This document shows positions 48,409-58,932 of a DNA stretch of 64,000 bases, one piece after another. The position numbers and the translations under genes were made by a program. Source of the stretch: Bacteroidota bacterium (lineage in GTDB: Bacteria > Bacteroidota > Bacteroidia > AKYH767-A > OLB10); contig JADKFV010000015.1 of assembly GCA_016717325.1 (NCBI GenBank), positions 55,835 through 119,834 of the forward strand. The letters run 5' to 3'. The notes beneath the pieces were generated by a model. That model had not been told where the DNA came from and searched no databases. It was given only the letters and a program-made list of their open reading frames with translations. The stretch's first letter is position 1; each line of letters starts with the position of its first letter.

Positions 48409-50893
48409 ATGAAAATAAATGTACGCAAAAAGATTGTCTTCATATTATTTATTTCCTCATTCGGCCAAAGCAAAAATTGCTTGAGTCAAATTCCGGGTCA
48501 GTTTAATGACATATTGATTTCGAGCCAGTTGAGTGCTGTAACAGCTGTGACATTCGATAGCACAGGGCGAATATTTGCATGTGAAAAAGCAGGAAAAGTT
48601 TGGGTGATACAAAATAACGTTCTTTTACCATCACCTTTATTAGATATAACAGAAGAAGTTGGGAACTGGAACGAGCATGGCCTGCTGGGCATTGTTCTTC
48701 ATCCCGATTTTTTAACAAACGGATACTTTTTTATTTTCTATACTGTCGACCGCCATCATTTGATGAACTATGGCACACAAGCCTATAGCTCAACGAGTAA
48801 TAGCTTCTTTGAGGCTACTATTGATCGGGTTACCAGGTACCAGGCGAATGTTGCAAACGGCTATTCCACAATAGTTCCGGGCAGCAGGTTAATTTTGATT
48901 GGGGAGTCAAAATACTCTGGTATTCCTGTTTTGTCGGGTAACCATGATGGCGGGGCGCTTTTATTTGGCGAAGACAAATCGCTCCTTGTCCTAACCGGTG
49001 ATGCCTCCAAAGGTGGACCCGTAGCCGATAGTGGCTCGTGGTCAGGCACTTACTTTAATCAAGCTTTGGCCGATAGCATTATCAGAACAAAAGAAAACGT
49101 TGGTGCATTTAAGGCACAACTTCCCGATAATTTAAACGGCAAAATTTTACGAATAGATCCTAATAGCGGCAATGGTTTGCCCGGCAATCCATTTTATAAC
49201 GCTGCAGCACCACGTTCACCAATTTCTCGCGTGGGGCCTTGGGTTACGTAATCCTTTTAAGGCCTGGCTTATTAAAGGAACAGGCAATCCCAATCCATTT
49301 TATAAAGACCCCGGTACAATAATTATACATGATGTTCAGGCAGGTGTGCACGAAGAAGTCAATTTTTGCGACATACAAGGCTTAAATTTTGGCTGGCCCA
49401 TTTTTGAAGGAATATCAACCAATGCATTATTTGCAAATGTAAAGTGCTATAATCTTGATGCTCCAAATCCACTCGCAGGTCAAGGCTGTCAACCATTTTT
49501 CACTTTCCGCAATTTATTAATAAACGAAACTCTTGGCAGTTTATCGTGGCCAAACCCTTGCAATCCTGCATTACAAATTCCATCCACAATAAAACGTTTT
49601 AAGCATAAGCGTGCCATATTTGATTACAACCATGCTTTTCCTGAAGTGAGAGTTCCGGGCTATAAAGGGCCTTTTGCCACGGTAAAATATCTTGGTGATC
49701 CTACTTTAGCGATAACCGGTACGCCATTCAAAGGCAAATGCAATTCCGGAGGGCCATTTATTCAAAATGAATCATTGGGGAGTGGTTATAAAAACTGCCT
49801 TTTCACATGCGATTATAACGAAGGATGGATAAAGGTTTTCAGACTTAATAACTTTTACCAACTTACGTCTATAGAAGATTTTGGCTTGAACATGGGCAAT
49901 ATATTAGGTCTTACTTACAGTTTTCAGGATAGCGCACTTTATTATATTAAATACCCAAACGAAATACACAAAATAAAATTACACAATATCAATCTTGCAC
50001 CTGTAGCAAATTTCACTGCCACAAATTATTTTGGCAGTTCTCCATTAACTGTTTTACTAAATGCTTCGAACAGTAGCGACCCTGAAAACGATTCGCTTAC
50101 TTTTAATTGGATTTACAGCAATGGTGGAACTGCAACGGGTGTTACGGCTTCTTGCACTTTTACTTCTTCGGGCACTAATCCAGTTAACGTGTGGGTTAAG
50201 CTTATTGTCACCGATTCAAAAGGCAAGACAGACACTATTACTAAAACGATTTTCCTCAATAACTATCCTCCCGTTATTAACATTACAAGTGTAACCGACA
50301 GCGGATTATACTCAACTACAGCAACTACTTATCAGGCATTGGAGGCAACAGCTACCGATGATAATTCAAACGAACCTCAGCTAAAATTTGCCTGGGATGT
50401 AACTTTGCATCACAATACTCACTTTCATCCCGAACCTACGGATTCAGCACACAGCACTTATACTTTCATCGGGCCCGATGGTTGTGGCGAAGTTTACTTT
50501 TATACCATAACTCTCACAGTAACAGATATTTATGGTTTGAAATCGCAACAAACAAAGTACGTATTGCCCAGCTGCCCATTTGCGCTTAACAGTGGATTCA
50601 AAAATATGAAATCCGAAAACATTGTTGAAAATAAGCAGGTATTGGATGGTTATTCGTTAGCCCCAAACCCGGGATATAACTTTATAGAGGTTGCAAGTGA
50701 AAATGATAAGATGCTAAAATCGGTTTCAATAAAAAATGTATTAGGTGAGTTGATACCATTAAAACCAAATGAACAAGAACCCGGCAAAACAAAATGTATA
50801 ATCGATATTTCCCATTTCAATATTGGTATTTACTTTCTCGAAGTAACCGACATATCAAACAACAAACGCATTTTTAAATTTCTAAAAAACTAA
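48409..50893 (+). CDS. T9SS-secreted glucose/sorbosone dehydrogenase-like protein with PKD domain, one frameshift
   Basis: About 827 residues from ATG 48409 (signal region KKIVFILFISSFGQSKNCLS). Beta-propeller with TFDSTGRIFACEKAGKVWVI, NWNEHGLLGIVLHPDFLTNG, SGNHDGGALLFGEDKSLLV and DNLNGKILRIDPNSGNG; the frame breaks near 49238 in a GGGG run just before LGLRNPFKAW and resumes with NFGWPIFEG. Then a PKD domain (LLNASNSSDPENDSLTFNWI), a second Ig-like domain, and a type A tail (YSLAPNPGYNFIEVASENDK ... NNKRIFKFLKN). PQQ-type dehydrogenases of this fold oxidise sugars; here cofactor and substrate are inferred from the fold only. Confidence 0.83.
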
Positions 50894-50961
50894 AAACACT
50901 TTTCAACAATTTTTTTTTCTCTTTTCTCAAAAATTCTTTTCTCTTTAAAATTTTTTTTTCT

Positions 50962-50987
50962 CCCCGGTAGCAATACCGGGGATTTTT
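50962..50987 (+). terminator. Rho-independent terminator after the dehydrogenase gene
   Basis: CCCCGGTA - GCAA - TACCGGGG (perfect 8-bp stem, GCAA tetraloop), then ATTTTTCTTT. Confidence 0.9.
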
Positions 50988-51146
50988 CTTTCCACATCCC
51001 AAAAGTAAAATCGGATTCATGGTTAGGAAATGCTAGAGGAACAACAATCAAATTAAGTTTGAATGCCATATATTAAAACATCATAGAAATGCTTCTTTCA
51101 GACACAATTTGCTGACCATAATAAATAAACAGCAGTAATAAAACTA

Positions 51147-53240
51147 TTAGGATTTAACGGTGGGAGAAACCACTTCTGTATCTGCAACTGTTGTTTGTCC
51201 ATTAGAAGGAACTGCAGTACTTACCGGTTCGGTTGGCTTAACAGAATCGTTGTAAATGCTATCTGTTTCGTATTGGCGCTTTCCAAAAATAAGCTCAAGG
51301 TCTTCTTTAAATATCACTTCTTTCTCGAGTAAGGTTTTCGCCAGTGAATCAAGTTTTTCACGATTGTCGAGCAACAACTTTTTGGTTTTATCGTAAGCCT
51401 CGTCAATCATTTTCTTTACCTCTTCATCAATTATCTGGGCTGTCTTTTCGCTATAAGGTTTTGTGAAATTATAATCGGAACTGCCCGAAGAATCGTAGAA
51501 ACTTACGTTCCCAATTTTATCGTTAAGACCAAAAATACTTACCGAAGCATAAGCTTGTTTTGTTATTTTTTCAAGATCGCTCAATGCCCCTGTTGATATA
51601 GTTCCAAAAACAACCTCTTCGGCAGCACGTCCGCCCAAGGCTGCGCATATCTCATCAAAGATTTGCTCTTTAGTTGTAATTTGTCGCTCTTCGGGTAAGT
51701 ACCATGCAGCTCCAAGTGAATTACCACGTGGCACAATAGAAACTTTAACAAGTGGAGAAGCGTGCTCAAGTAACCAACTTACTGTAGCATGTCCCGATTC
51801 GTGATAAGCAATCACATTTTTCTCTTTTTGTGTAACAAGTTTATTTTTCTTTTCGAGGCCACCAATAATACGATCCACCGCATCAAGAAAATCTTGCTTA
51901 TCAATTTGAGTTTTGTTTTTGCGTGCGGCTATCAAAGCGGCTTCATTGCATAAGTTGGCAATATCGGCCCCCGAAAAGCCTGGAGTTTGGCGCGACAGAA
52001 ACGAAATATCGATATTAGGATCTAATTTGGTTAAGGGCTTCAAGTGCACCTTAAATATTTCCATCCGACCATTTAAATCGGGCAATTCTACATAAATCTG
52101 TCTATCGAAACGACCAGGGCGAAGCAATGCACGATCGAGTACATCTGCACGATTGGTTGCCGCCAAAATGATAACACCTGAATTACTTGCAAAACCATCC
52201 ATCTCTGTTAACAATTGATTCAACGTACTTTCGCGCTCATCGTTAGCACTAAAAGATGGCGACTTACCACGTGCACGACCTATAGCATCAATCTCATCAA
52301 TAAAAATAATGCAAGGTGCTTTTTCTTTTGCCTGGCGAAACAAATCGCGTACACGCGAAGCTCCCACTCCTACAAACATCTCTACAAAGTCGCTTCCGCT
52401 TAGTGAGAAAAAGGGGACTTGTGCTTCACCGGCAACAGCTTTTGCAAGTAATGTTTTTCCGGTTCCTGGAGGGCCAACTAATAGTGCACCACGGGGAATT
52501 TTTGCTCCAAGAGAAGTATATTTTTTTGGTGTTTTAAGAAAGTCAACAATTTCCATCACTTCCACTTTTGCTTCTTCTAATCCTGCAACATCATTGAAAG
52601 TAACTTTTACATTTAAATCTTTATCGAATAACTGAGCGCGCGATTTTCCAATATTAAATATTTGCCCTCCGGCTCCTCCGCCTCCCATACGCTTCATTAC
52701 CACAGACCATAAAATAATGAAAGACGTTATAATAATAGCCCACCAAAGTAATGTGTCCCAGGAATTTGCTTCGGTATTATTATCGTAAATGATGTCAACC
52801 TTATCGGCATCACTATAATTGTATTTGGCTTCTGTTTCGGCCAATTCTTTATTAAACGTTTCTATATCGCCTATATTGACAAAGTAATGAGGGCCTTCAT
52901 TTGGCGCTCCCGAAATCGGTTTTATGCGTACATCTTTATAGCGGTTTTCATTATTAAGACGGTCTTTCTTAATGTAAATGTGCACTTGTGATTTTGCCAC
53001 TATCTTTAGATGATCGATATCTTTATTAGCAATTATATCTGAAGAAAACTGTTTCCACGATATTTCTTTTGGCTTGTTGCTATTGACAAAAAAATTAACA
53101 GCAATAATTGCCATTATTATTATACCGTAAATCCAATAAATATTAAAATTGAACTTGGGTGTATTTTGTTTCAACTTATCAAAAGCGTTTTTGTCATCGC
53201 GTTTGTCGCCACCACTATTGTATTCCTGATTATCTGCCAT
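51147..53240 (-). CDS. ftsH: ATP-dependent zinc metalloprotease FtsH
   Basis: 697 residues. Two TM segments (IYWIYGIIIMAIIAVNFFV at 35-53; LLWWAIIITSFIILWSVV at 164-181) flank a periplasmic loop. AAA+ ATPase: Walker A GPPGTGKT at 256-263, Walker B IIFIDEIDAIG, SRH arginines in LDRALLRPGRFDR. Zinc site HESGH at 480-484. Degrades membrane and regulatory proteins. Long Thr/Val/Pro-rich C-terminal tail (STAVPSNGQTTVADTEV). Follows rsfS on the same strand with 197 bp between, the usual Bacteroidota order. Confidence 0.98.
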   Translation of the reverse strand: MADNQEYNSGGDKRDDKNAFDKLKQNTPKFNFNIYWIYGIIIMAIIAVNFFVNSNKPKEISWKQFSSDIIANKDIDHLKIVAKSQVHIYIKKDRLNNENRYKDVRIKPISGAPNEGPHYFVNIGDIETFNKELAETEAKYNYSDADKVDIIYDNNTEANSWDTLLWWAIIITSFIILWSVVMKRMGGGGAGGQIFNIGKSRAQLFDKDLNVKVTFNDVAGLEEAKVEVMEIVDFLKTPKKYTSLGAKIPRGALLVGPPGTGKTLLAKAVAGEAQVPFFSLSGSDFVEMFVGVGASRVRDLFRQAKEKAPCIIFIDEIDAIGRARGKSPSFSANDERESTLNQLLTEMDGFASNSGVIILAATNRADVLDRALLRPGRFDRQIYVELPDLNGRMEIFKVHLKPLTKLDPNIDISFLSRQTPGFSGADIANLCNEAALIAARKNKTQIDKQDFLDAVDRIIGGLEKKNKLVTQKEKNVIAYHESGHATVSWLLEHASPLVKVSIVPRGNSLGAAWYLPEERQITTKEQIFDEICAALGGRAAEEVVFGTISTGALSDLEKITKQAYASVSIFGLNDKIGNVSFYDSSGSSDYNFTKPYSEKTAQIIDEEVKKMIDEAYDKTKKLLLDNREKLDSLAKTLLEKEVIFKEDLELIFGKRQYETDSIYNDSVKPTEPVSTAVPSNGQTTVADTEVVSPTVKS

Positions 53241-53437
53241 TTCTTTATAGAAAAATTTTCTTTATTATTTTCTGATTAAACACTAAAATTGCGAAAATGT
53301 AACATCAAAGTTAAATTAATTATACTTTCTTCATCCTGGTACCATTATAACACTTTTCAAATATGCATTTATTTTCAAAAAAGTACACTTGCATCACAAA
53401 GGTGTGTTACTTCAAACTTCATTGATTTAAGATGTTG

Positions 53438-53902
53438 TTAAGCGTTAGCTATTTTTTTAATTTCTGCATCGCCCCACAATTTTTCGAGGGCATAAAAATC
53501 TCTTTTCTCTTCGATAAATACATGGGCGATAATATCAAAATAATCGAGCAAAATCCACTCAGCATTTTGTTCACCTTCTACATGACCATGCTCACCTGTA
53601 TGCTTAAACACCTGCTCTTCTATTGACTTTGAAATAGCCGATGTTTGTGTGCGCGAATTACCATTACAAATAACAAAGTAATCGGCCAAACTGCCTTTTA
53701 TTGATCGCATATCGAGGCAAACAATATTATGCGCCTTTTTCTCTTGCATTCCAAATATGATGGCATCCAACAAATCAAGTTTGGTTTTCTTTTTTACAGC
53801 GGTAGTAGTTTTTTTAACTTCACCGTTAGTTTTCTTTATGGCCGTGGTAGTTTTTTTTACCTTAATTGGTTTTGGCTCTGTTAATTTTTCTTTTTTTGCC
53901 AT
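53438..53902 (-). CDS. rsfS: Ribosomal silencing factor RsfS with a Lys/Thr-rich N-terminal extension
   Basis: 154 residues from ATG 53902 (MAKKEKLTEPKPIKVKK); the longer frame adds only MRLKKKKATYL. Residues 45-154 are the RsfS fold: DLLDAIIFGMQEKKAHNIVC, LDMRSIKGSLADYFVICNG, RTQTSAISKSIEEQVFKHTG, WILLDYFDIIAHVFIEEKR and YALEKLWGDAE. It binds L14 on the large subunit and blocks subunit joining under starvation. About 45 extra N-terminal residues hold two copies of a KKTTTAxKK motif. Divergent from birA by 83 bp. Confidence 0.92.
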   Translation of the reverse strand: MAKKEKLTEPKPIKVKKTTTAIKKTNGEVKKTTTAVKKKTKLDLLDAIIFGMQEKKAHNIVCLDMRSIKGSLADYFVICNGNSRTQTSAISKSIEEQVFKHTGEHGHVEGEQNAEWILLDYFDIIAHVFIEEKRDFYALEKLWGDAEIKKIANA

Positions 53903-53985
53903 TAAGTACGTTGCTTTCTTTTTTTTGAGGCGCAAAGATACTGATTTTTATCTCGACTTTCACTTATGATTACTTTATAATTAAC

Positions 53986-54726
53986 ATGCTGCACAACGAC
54001 TGGGTTATATTGGACGAAGCACAATCGACAAACGATGTGGCATTTGAATTAATGAGTAAAAACAAGGCTGGCCATTTCACCACCATTTTTGCACATACTC
54101 AATTGTATGGGAGGGGGCAACAATTAAGCGTATGGGAAAGCGAATCGAGGCAAAATATAAACATGAGTGTGATTTTATTGCCTTATAATATGCAGGTACA
54201 ACACCTCCACTTTCTAACCATGATATGCTCACTTTCAATAGCCATTACCCTCGAAAAAATTTTGAAAGAAAATGTATCAATAAAATGGCCCAACGACATA
54301 ATAATTAACGACCATAAAATTGCCGGTGTACTTATCGAAAATATCATTCAAGGAAATGAAATTATGGGTTCGGTAATGGGCATTGGAATTAATGTAAATC
54401 AAACACATTTCTTGCCTTATACACCTCCTGCCACTTCATTGCATTTGATTACAGGTGTTCAGCACAAGACCCTTGATATAGCAGCAAATGTAGTGGGTAA
54501 AATAAAGGAATTGTACGATTACTTTTTGCATAATAATCGTGCAGAAATAAAAAAAATGTACATGAGTAAATTATACAGGCTTAATACTTCATCAATGTTT
54601 TATCTAAAAGATGAACTTCTCATAGGAACCATATATGATGTTAACGATTTTGGTCTTTTGTGTATTAATTTCGAAAATGGAAATCAACAAGTTTTTGCGC
54701 CCAAGGAACTTAAATACTATTATTAA
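53986..54726 (+). CDS. birA: Biotin--[acetyl-CoA-carboxylase] ligase, catalytic form without HTH
   Basis: 246 residues, the short group-I type (no DNA-binding domain). Motifs: VILDEAQSTNDVAFELMS, the biotin/ATP loop TQLYGRGQQLSVWESES (GRGxx..W), VSIKWPNDIIINDHKIAGVL and IMGSVMGIGINVNQTHFLP. Attaches biotin to the BCCP subunit. It overlaps the convergent rhomboid gene by 4 bp at the stop codons (54723-54726). Confidence 0.95.
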   Translation: MLHNDWVILDEAQSTNDVAFELMSKNKAGHFTTIFAHTQLYGRGQQLSVWESESRQNINMSVILLPYNMQVQHLHFLTMICSLSIAITLEKILKENVSIKWPNDIIINDHKIAGVLIENIIQGNEIMGSVMGIGINVNQTHFLPYTPPATSLHLITGVQHKTLDIAANVVGKIKELYDYFLHNNRAEIKKMYMSKLYRLNTSSMFYLKDELLIGTIYDVNDFGLLCINFENGNQQVFAPKELKYYY

Positions 54727-55331
54727 AAATTCGGATGCATTAATTGTTCAATAAAATTAAAACCAACTTGAGGATTTGTTAATGCAACAAAAAGCACCCC
54801 AAAAACTCCTCCCCAATAGTGGGCATCATGGTTTATATTATCATTACTGTTTTTAGATGAATAATACTCATAAGCCAAATACAATAAGCCGAAAACAATA
54901 CCCGGAATAGGAATAAAGTACAATTGTATTTTGCCCCACGGATTAAAAACAATAGCAGCAAATATTACAGCCGTAACCATTCCCGATGCACCCAGCGAGC
55001 GATAGTTATAATTGTCTTTGTGTTTAGCATACGAAGGCAACACAGAAGCCAATTGGCCACCAATCAATAGTGTGGCATACATCAACATTGGCATATTGGG
55101 CATTGTGTATGCAAAATAACTTTCGAGCGCTTGCCCGAATGAATACAACGCAATCATATTGAAGGCCAGGTGCATGGTATCGGCATGTATAAGTGCACAC
55201 GACAAAAGCCTGAACCACTCTTTGCGCTTATTTACAATATATGGATCAAGAATAAGCTGGTCAATAATATTACGGTTATTAAAACCCATTATCGACACGA
55301 TTACAATAGCAGCAACAACAATGAAAGTCAT
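54723..55331 (-). CDS. Rhomboid-family intramembrane serine protease
   Basis: 202 residues, six TM segments. Catalytic Ser116 in RSLGASGMVTAVIFA and His171 in NHDAHYWGGVFGVLF; loop WFRLLSCALIHADTMHLAFNM holds the conserved TM2 His/Asn region. Cuts membrane proteins within or near the bilayer. Convergent overlap of 4 bp with birA. No substrate can be assigned. Confidence 0.92.
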   Translation of the reverse strand: MTFIVVAAIVIVSIMGFNNRNIIDQLILDPYIVNKRKEWFRLLSCALIHADTMHLAFNMIALYSFGQALESYFAYTMPNMPMLMYATLLIGGQLASVLPSYAKHKDNYNYRSLGASGMVTAVIFAAIVFNPWGKIQLYFIPIPGIVFGLLYLAYEYYSSKNSNDNINHDAHYWGGVFGVLFVALTNPQVGFNFIEQLMHPNF

Positions 55332-55607
55332 ACAGAATTATTTATGTGGCAAAACTAATTTTTACAACGGAGATTGGAAGCCGATAATTAAAAGTTGTTA
55401 CACAAGTGTATTGAGCAATTACCGCTGCCAAAAACAACAAGGCCATAAAAATGTTACTGCCAATTTTTCAAGCTGATGTCATGCAAAAGGGTTTATAAAT
55501 GTGGGTTTTGGCATAATGGCAGCAATTTCCTGTTGGCATGATAAATGCTTTTTGGCAAAAAAATTCCTTATAAAATAACAGTTTAAAATTTTTAATTTAA
55601 AATAACT
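55332..55607 (+). promoter_or_regulatory. groES upstream region with two sigma-54-like -24/-12 patterns
   Basis: 55533-55549 reads TTGGCATGATAAATGCT: GG and GC are separated by exactly 10 bases as in TGGCAY-N5-TTGC promoters. A second, weaker match is 55508-55524 (TTGGCATAATGGCAGCA). The -12 of the better match is 59 bp upstream of the groES ATG. No CIRCE-type inverted repeat (TTAGCACTC) is seen. Confidence 0.45.
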
Positions 55608-55883
55608 ATGTCAATAAACATCACTCCATTAGCAGACCGCGTAATAGTAGAAGCAGCGGCTGCCGAAGAAAAAACAGCAAGTGGAATCATCATTCCTGAT
55701 ACTGCAAAAGAAAAACCACAACAAGGTATTGTAGTTGCCGTAGGCAATGGCAAAAAAGACGAACCAATGACCGTAAAGGTTGGCGATAAAGTGCTGTATG
55801 GTAAATATGCAGGCACCGAGATTGTGCACAACGGTAAAGAATTTTTAATAATGCGCGAAAGCGACATTTTTGCAGTAGTTTAA
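55608..55883 (+). CDS. groES: Co-chaperonin GroES
   Basis: 91 residues, full-length. PLADRVIVEAAAAEEKTASG, GIIIPDTAKEKPQQGIVVAV (mobile loop region), KVGDKVLYGKYAGTEIVHNG and FLIMRESDIFAV. Caps GroEL in ATP-driven folding. groEL starts 193 bp downstream. Confidence 0.98.
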   Translation: MSINITPLADRVIVEAAAAEEKTASGIIIPDTAKEKPQQGIVVAVGNGKKDEPMTVKVGDKVLYGKYAGTEIVHNGKEFLIMRESDIFAVV

Positions 55884-56076
55884 TTATTAGTTTTTAGTTC
55901 ATAGTTCTTAGTTTTTAGTTGGCTTACGCACACTAAATGGAAAAACGAAGCAAGAACAAGGCGAATCGAAAACGCAACTAAAAACTAAAAACCGTATTCC
56001 TAAACTAAAAACTGTACTCCGAAACTAAAAACTGTATTTAGAAACTAAAAACTTAATTCAAAAAAAATAAAATAAA
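55884..56076 (+). repeat. groES-groEL spacer with 20-bp repeats AAACTAAAAACTGTA
   Basis: Three to four near-copies of an AAACTAAAAACTGTATTCCG-like 20-bp unit at about 55977-56053, and inverted TTAGTTTTTAGTT copies at about 55889-55920. The arms can pair across the spacer, leaving a possible long mRNA stem between the two cistrons. No gene here. Confidence 0.7.
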
Positions 56077-57718
56077 ATGGCAAAAGACATCACATTTAAT
56101 TTAGAAGCCCGCGATGCATTAAAGCGCGGAGTGGATGCATTAGCAAATGCAGTAAAAGTAACATTAGGACCAAAAGGACGTAATGTAATTATCGATAAAA
56201 AATATGGCTCACCTTCAATCACTAAAGATGGTGTAACCGTTGCAAAAGAAATCGAATTGAAAAATGGCATCGAAAACATGGGTGCACAAATGTTGAAAGA
56301 AGTAGCTTCGAAAACGGCAGATGTAGCCGGTGATGGAACTACCACAGCAACTGTATTGGCACAGGCAATTGTAACTGCAGGATTGAAGAATGTTGCTGCA
56401 GGCGCAAATCCAATGGATTTGAAACGTGGTATTGACAAAGCTGTAACAGCAGTTGTTGCCGAGTTGAAAAACATGAGCAAAGAAGTTGGTGACGACAATA
56501 GCAAGATAGAGCAAGTTGCATCTATATCAGCAAACAACGATGCGACAATTGGAAAATTGATTGCCGATGCAATGGGCCGTGTAAAGAAGGAAGGCGTTAT
56601 AACTGTTGAAGAAGCAAAAGGAACTGAAACTACATGTGGAGGTTGTAGAAGGTATGCAATTCGACCGTGGTTACATTTCTCCATACTTTGTAACCAATGC
56701 CGATAAAATGGAAACCGTTCTCGAAAATCCGTACATCTTATTGTACGATAAGAAAATTTCGAGCATGAAAGAATTGTTACCTATTCTTGAAAAAACTGTT
56801 CAAACTGGTCGTCCACTTTTAATAATTGCCGAAGATATTGATGGCGAAGCATTGGCAACATTGGTAGTAAATAAAATACGTGGTTCATTGAAAATTGCTG
56901 CTGTAAAGTCTCCAGGATTTGGCGACCGCAGAAAAGCAATGATGGAAGATATCAGCATTCTTACAGGTGGAACCGTTATAGCTGAAGAGCGTGGTTTCAA
57001 ATTAGAAAATGCTGACCTTACTTACCTTGGTCAGTGCGATAAAATTACGATTGACAAAGACAACACAACATTGGTTGGTGGCGTTGGTACCAAAGAAGAT
57101 ATTACTGCTCGCGTAAACCAAATAAAAGCGCAAATAGAAACTACAACGTCCGATTACGATAAAGAAAAATTGCAAGAGCGCTTAGCTAAATTAGCAGGTG
57201 GTGTTGCTGTACTTTACGTTGGTGCTGCTACTGAAGTAGAAATGAAAGAAAAGAAAGACCGTGTTGACGATGCATTGCATGCTACACGTGCTGCCGTAGA
57301 AGAGGGAATAGTACCGGGAGGTGGTGTTGCTTATATCCGCGCTATACAAGCCATCGACAAAGCAAAACTAAAAGGCGACAACGATGATGAGAATACTGGC
57401 ATTGCAATTATTAAGCGTGCGCTTGAAGAGCCATTGCGCCAGATAGTTCAAAATGCAGGATTAGAAGGATCTATTGTTGTTCAAAAAGTGCGCGAAGGCA
57501 AAGATGATTTTGGATACAATGCACGTACAGATAACTACGAAAAAATGTTTGCTGCAGGTGTAATCGATCCAACTAAAGTAACACGTGTTGCTCTTGAAAA
57601 TGCTGCATCAATCGCAGGTATGTTATTGACTACCGAGTGTGTATTGAGCGATATTAAAGAAGCTGCTTCACCAGCGCCTTCAATGCCAGGCGGAATGGAC
57701 GGAATGGGAGGATATTAA
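56077..57718 (+). CDS. groEL: Chaperonin GroEL, one frameshift
   Basis: About 546 residues when corrected. ALKRGVDALANAVKVTLGPK and the ATP motif DVAGDGTTTATVLAQAIVTA are in the first frame; an extra T near 56635 (after GTETT) shifts it, and VEVVEGMQFDRGYISPYF continues in the next. Also LEDTNYIN-type regions: KAKLKGDNDDENTGIAIIKR, NAGLEGSIVVQKV and the Gly/Met tail GGMDGMGGY. GroEL is essential and there is no second copy in view, so the break is most likely an error. A strong terminator follows. Confidence 0.97.
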
Positions 57719-57757
57719 TTCTCCGATTCGAAATAATAAAATATTATTCATACAAAG

Positions 57758-57784
57758 CCCCGGGTGTTTACTCGGGGTTTTTTG
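57758..57784 (+). terminator. Rho-independent terminator of groES-groEL
   Basis: CCCCG...CGGGG stem (57758-57762 with 57773-57777) extended by GT/AC pairs, then TTTTTTT. Confidence 0.88.
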
Positions 57785-57948
57785 TTGGGCTTCATGTTCG
57801 AAAATAATCTGTGGTCTCTTTAAAAAGTATTTTTCCAAGGTATAGATTCCGAAAATATTTTTTGAGAATATAAGTTACACATGAGCAATTTTCCCTTAAA
57901 CAAATTCCGAAAAAAATATCTAATATCTATGAGAACTAAAATGAAAAA

Positions 57949-58932
57949 CTACACAATCTTCACCAATTCATACAACCGTGTGGAGTAGCCCATTTCATTA
58001 TCGTACCATCCAACAACTTTTACCATTTTGCCTAGCACACTTGTAAGTAGAGAATCGTAAATGCACGAATATTTATTACCAACAATATCGATACTCACAA
58101 TAGGGTCTTCGCAGTATTGCAAAATATTTTTCATAGGTCCATCTGCCGCTTCTTTAAACTTGGCGTTGATGCTTGCCACATCGGTGCTTTGTTTTAAAAT
58201 ACATGTAATATCGGTTAACGAACCATCAACAACCGGCACACGAATTCCTGCCCCTCCTACTTGCCCTTTGAAGTGAGGAAAAATATCGTTGATAGCCTTT
58301 GCCGCGCCAGTGGTGGTAGGAATAATAGATGCAGGTGCACAACGAGCTCTGCGCAAATCTTTATGCGGAGCATCGTGCAAATTCTGATCGCCAGTCATTG
58401 CATGCACTGTTGTAATATATGCAGCCTCCACATCCCAATTATCTTGCAACACTTTCATCATAGGGCTTGCACAGTTGGTTGTGCACGATGCATTAGAAAT
58501 TATTTTTTCGGTGCCGTCCAATATATTTTCGTTTACACCCAACACCACCGATTTAATATTGCCACTTGCAGGTGCGGAGATGATTACTTTTTTTGCTCCG
58601 GCCTGTAAATGCAAATTAGCACCTTCCTCTTTTGCGAATTTACCGGTCGATTCTATTACAATGTCTATCTCCATTTTCTGCCAGGGTAAATCAGCAGGAT
58701 TTTTTTCGTGAAGCAATTCAACATGTTTTCCATTTACTATCAAATGATTATTTTCATATTTTATATCTGCCTGAAAAATGCCATGTATAGAATCGTACTT
58801 TAGTAAATGCGCAAGCGTAGCGCCCTCGCCCAAATCATTGATGGCCATTACTTGTATTGTGTCGTCTGCAATTAGTTGCTTGAAAACTGTGCGGCCAATG
58901 CGGCCAAAACCATTGATAGCTATACGTTTCAT
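57949..58932 (-). CDS. gap: Glyceraldehyde-3-phosphate dehydrogenase (type I)
   Basis: 327 residues. NAD-binding INGFGRIGRTVFKQL at 5-19, catalytic Cys150 in SNASCTTNCASPMMKVL, His177 in TTVHAMTGDQNLHDAPHKDL, and WYDNEMGYSTRLYELV near the end. Glycolytic/gluconeogenic enzyme. Ends in TAG. A -7-like TACCTTTG lies at 58970-58977. Confidence 0.97.
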   Translation of the reverse strand: MKRIAINGFGRIGRTVFKQLIADDTIQVMAINDLGEGATLAHLLKYDSIHGIFQADIKYENNHLIVNGKHVELLHEKNPADLPWQKMEIDIVIESTGKFAKEEGANLHLQAGAKKVIISAPASGNIKSVVLGVNENILDGTEKIISNASCTTNCASPMMKVLQDNWDVEAAYITTVHAMTGDQNLHDAPHKDLRRARCAPASIIPTTTGAAKAINDIFPHFKGQVGGAGIRVPVVDGSLTDITCILKQSTDVASINAKFKEAADGPMKNILQYCEDPIVSIDIVGNKYSCIYDSLLTSVLGKMVKVVGWYDNEMGYSTRLYELVKIV

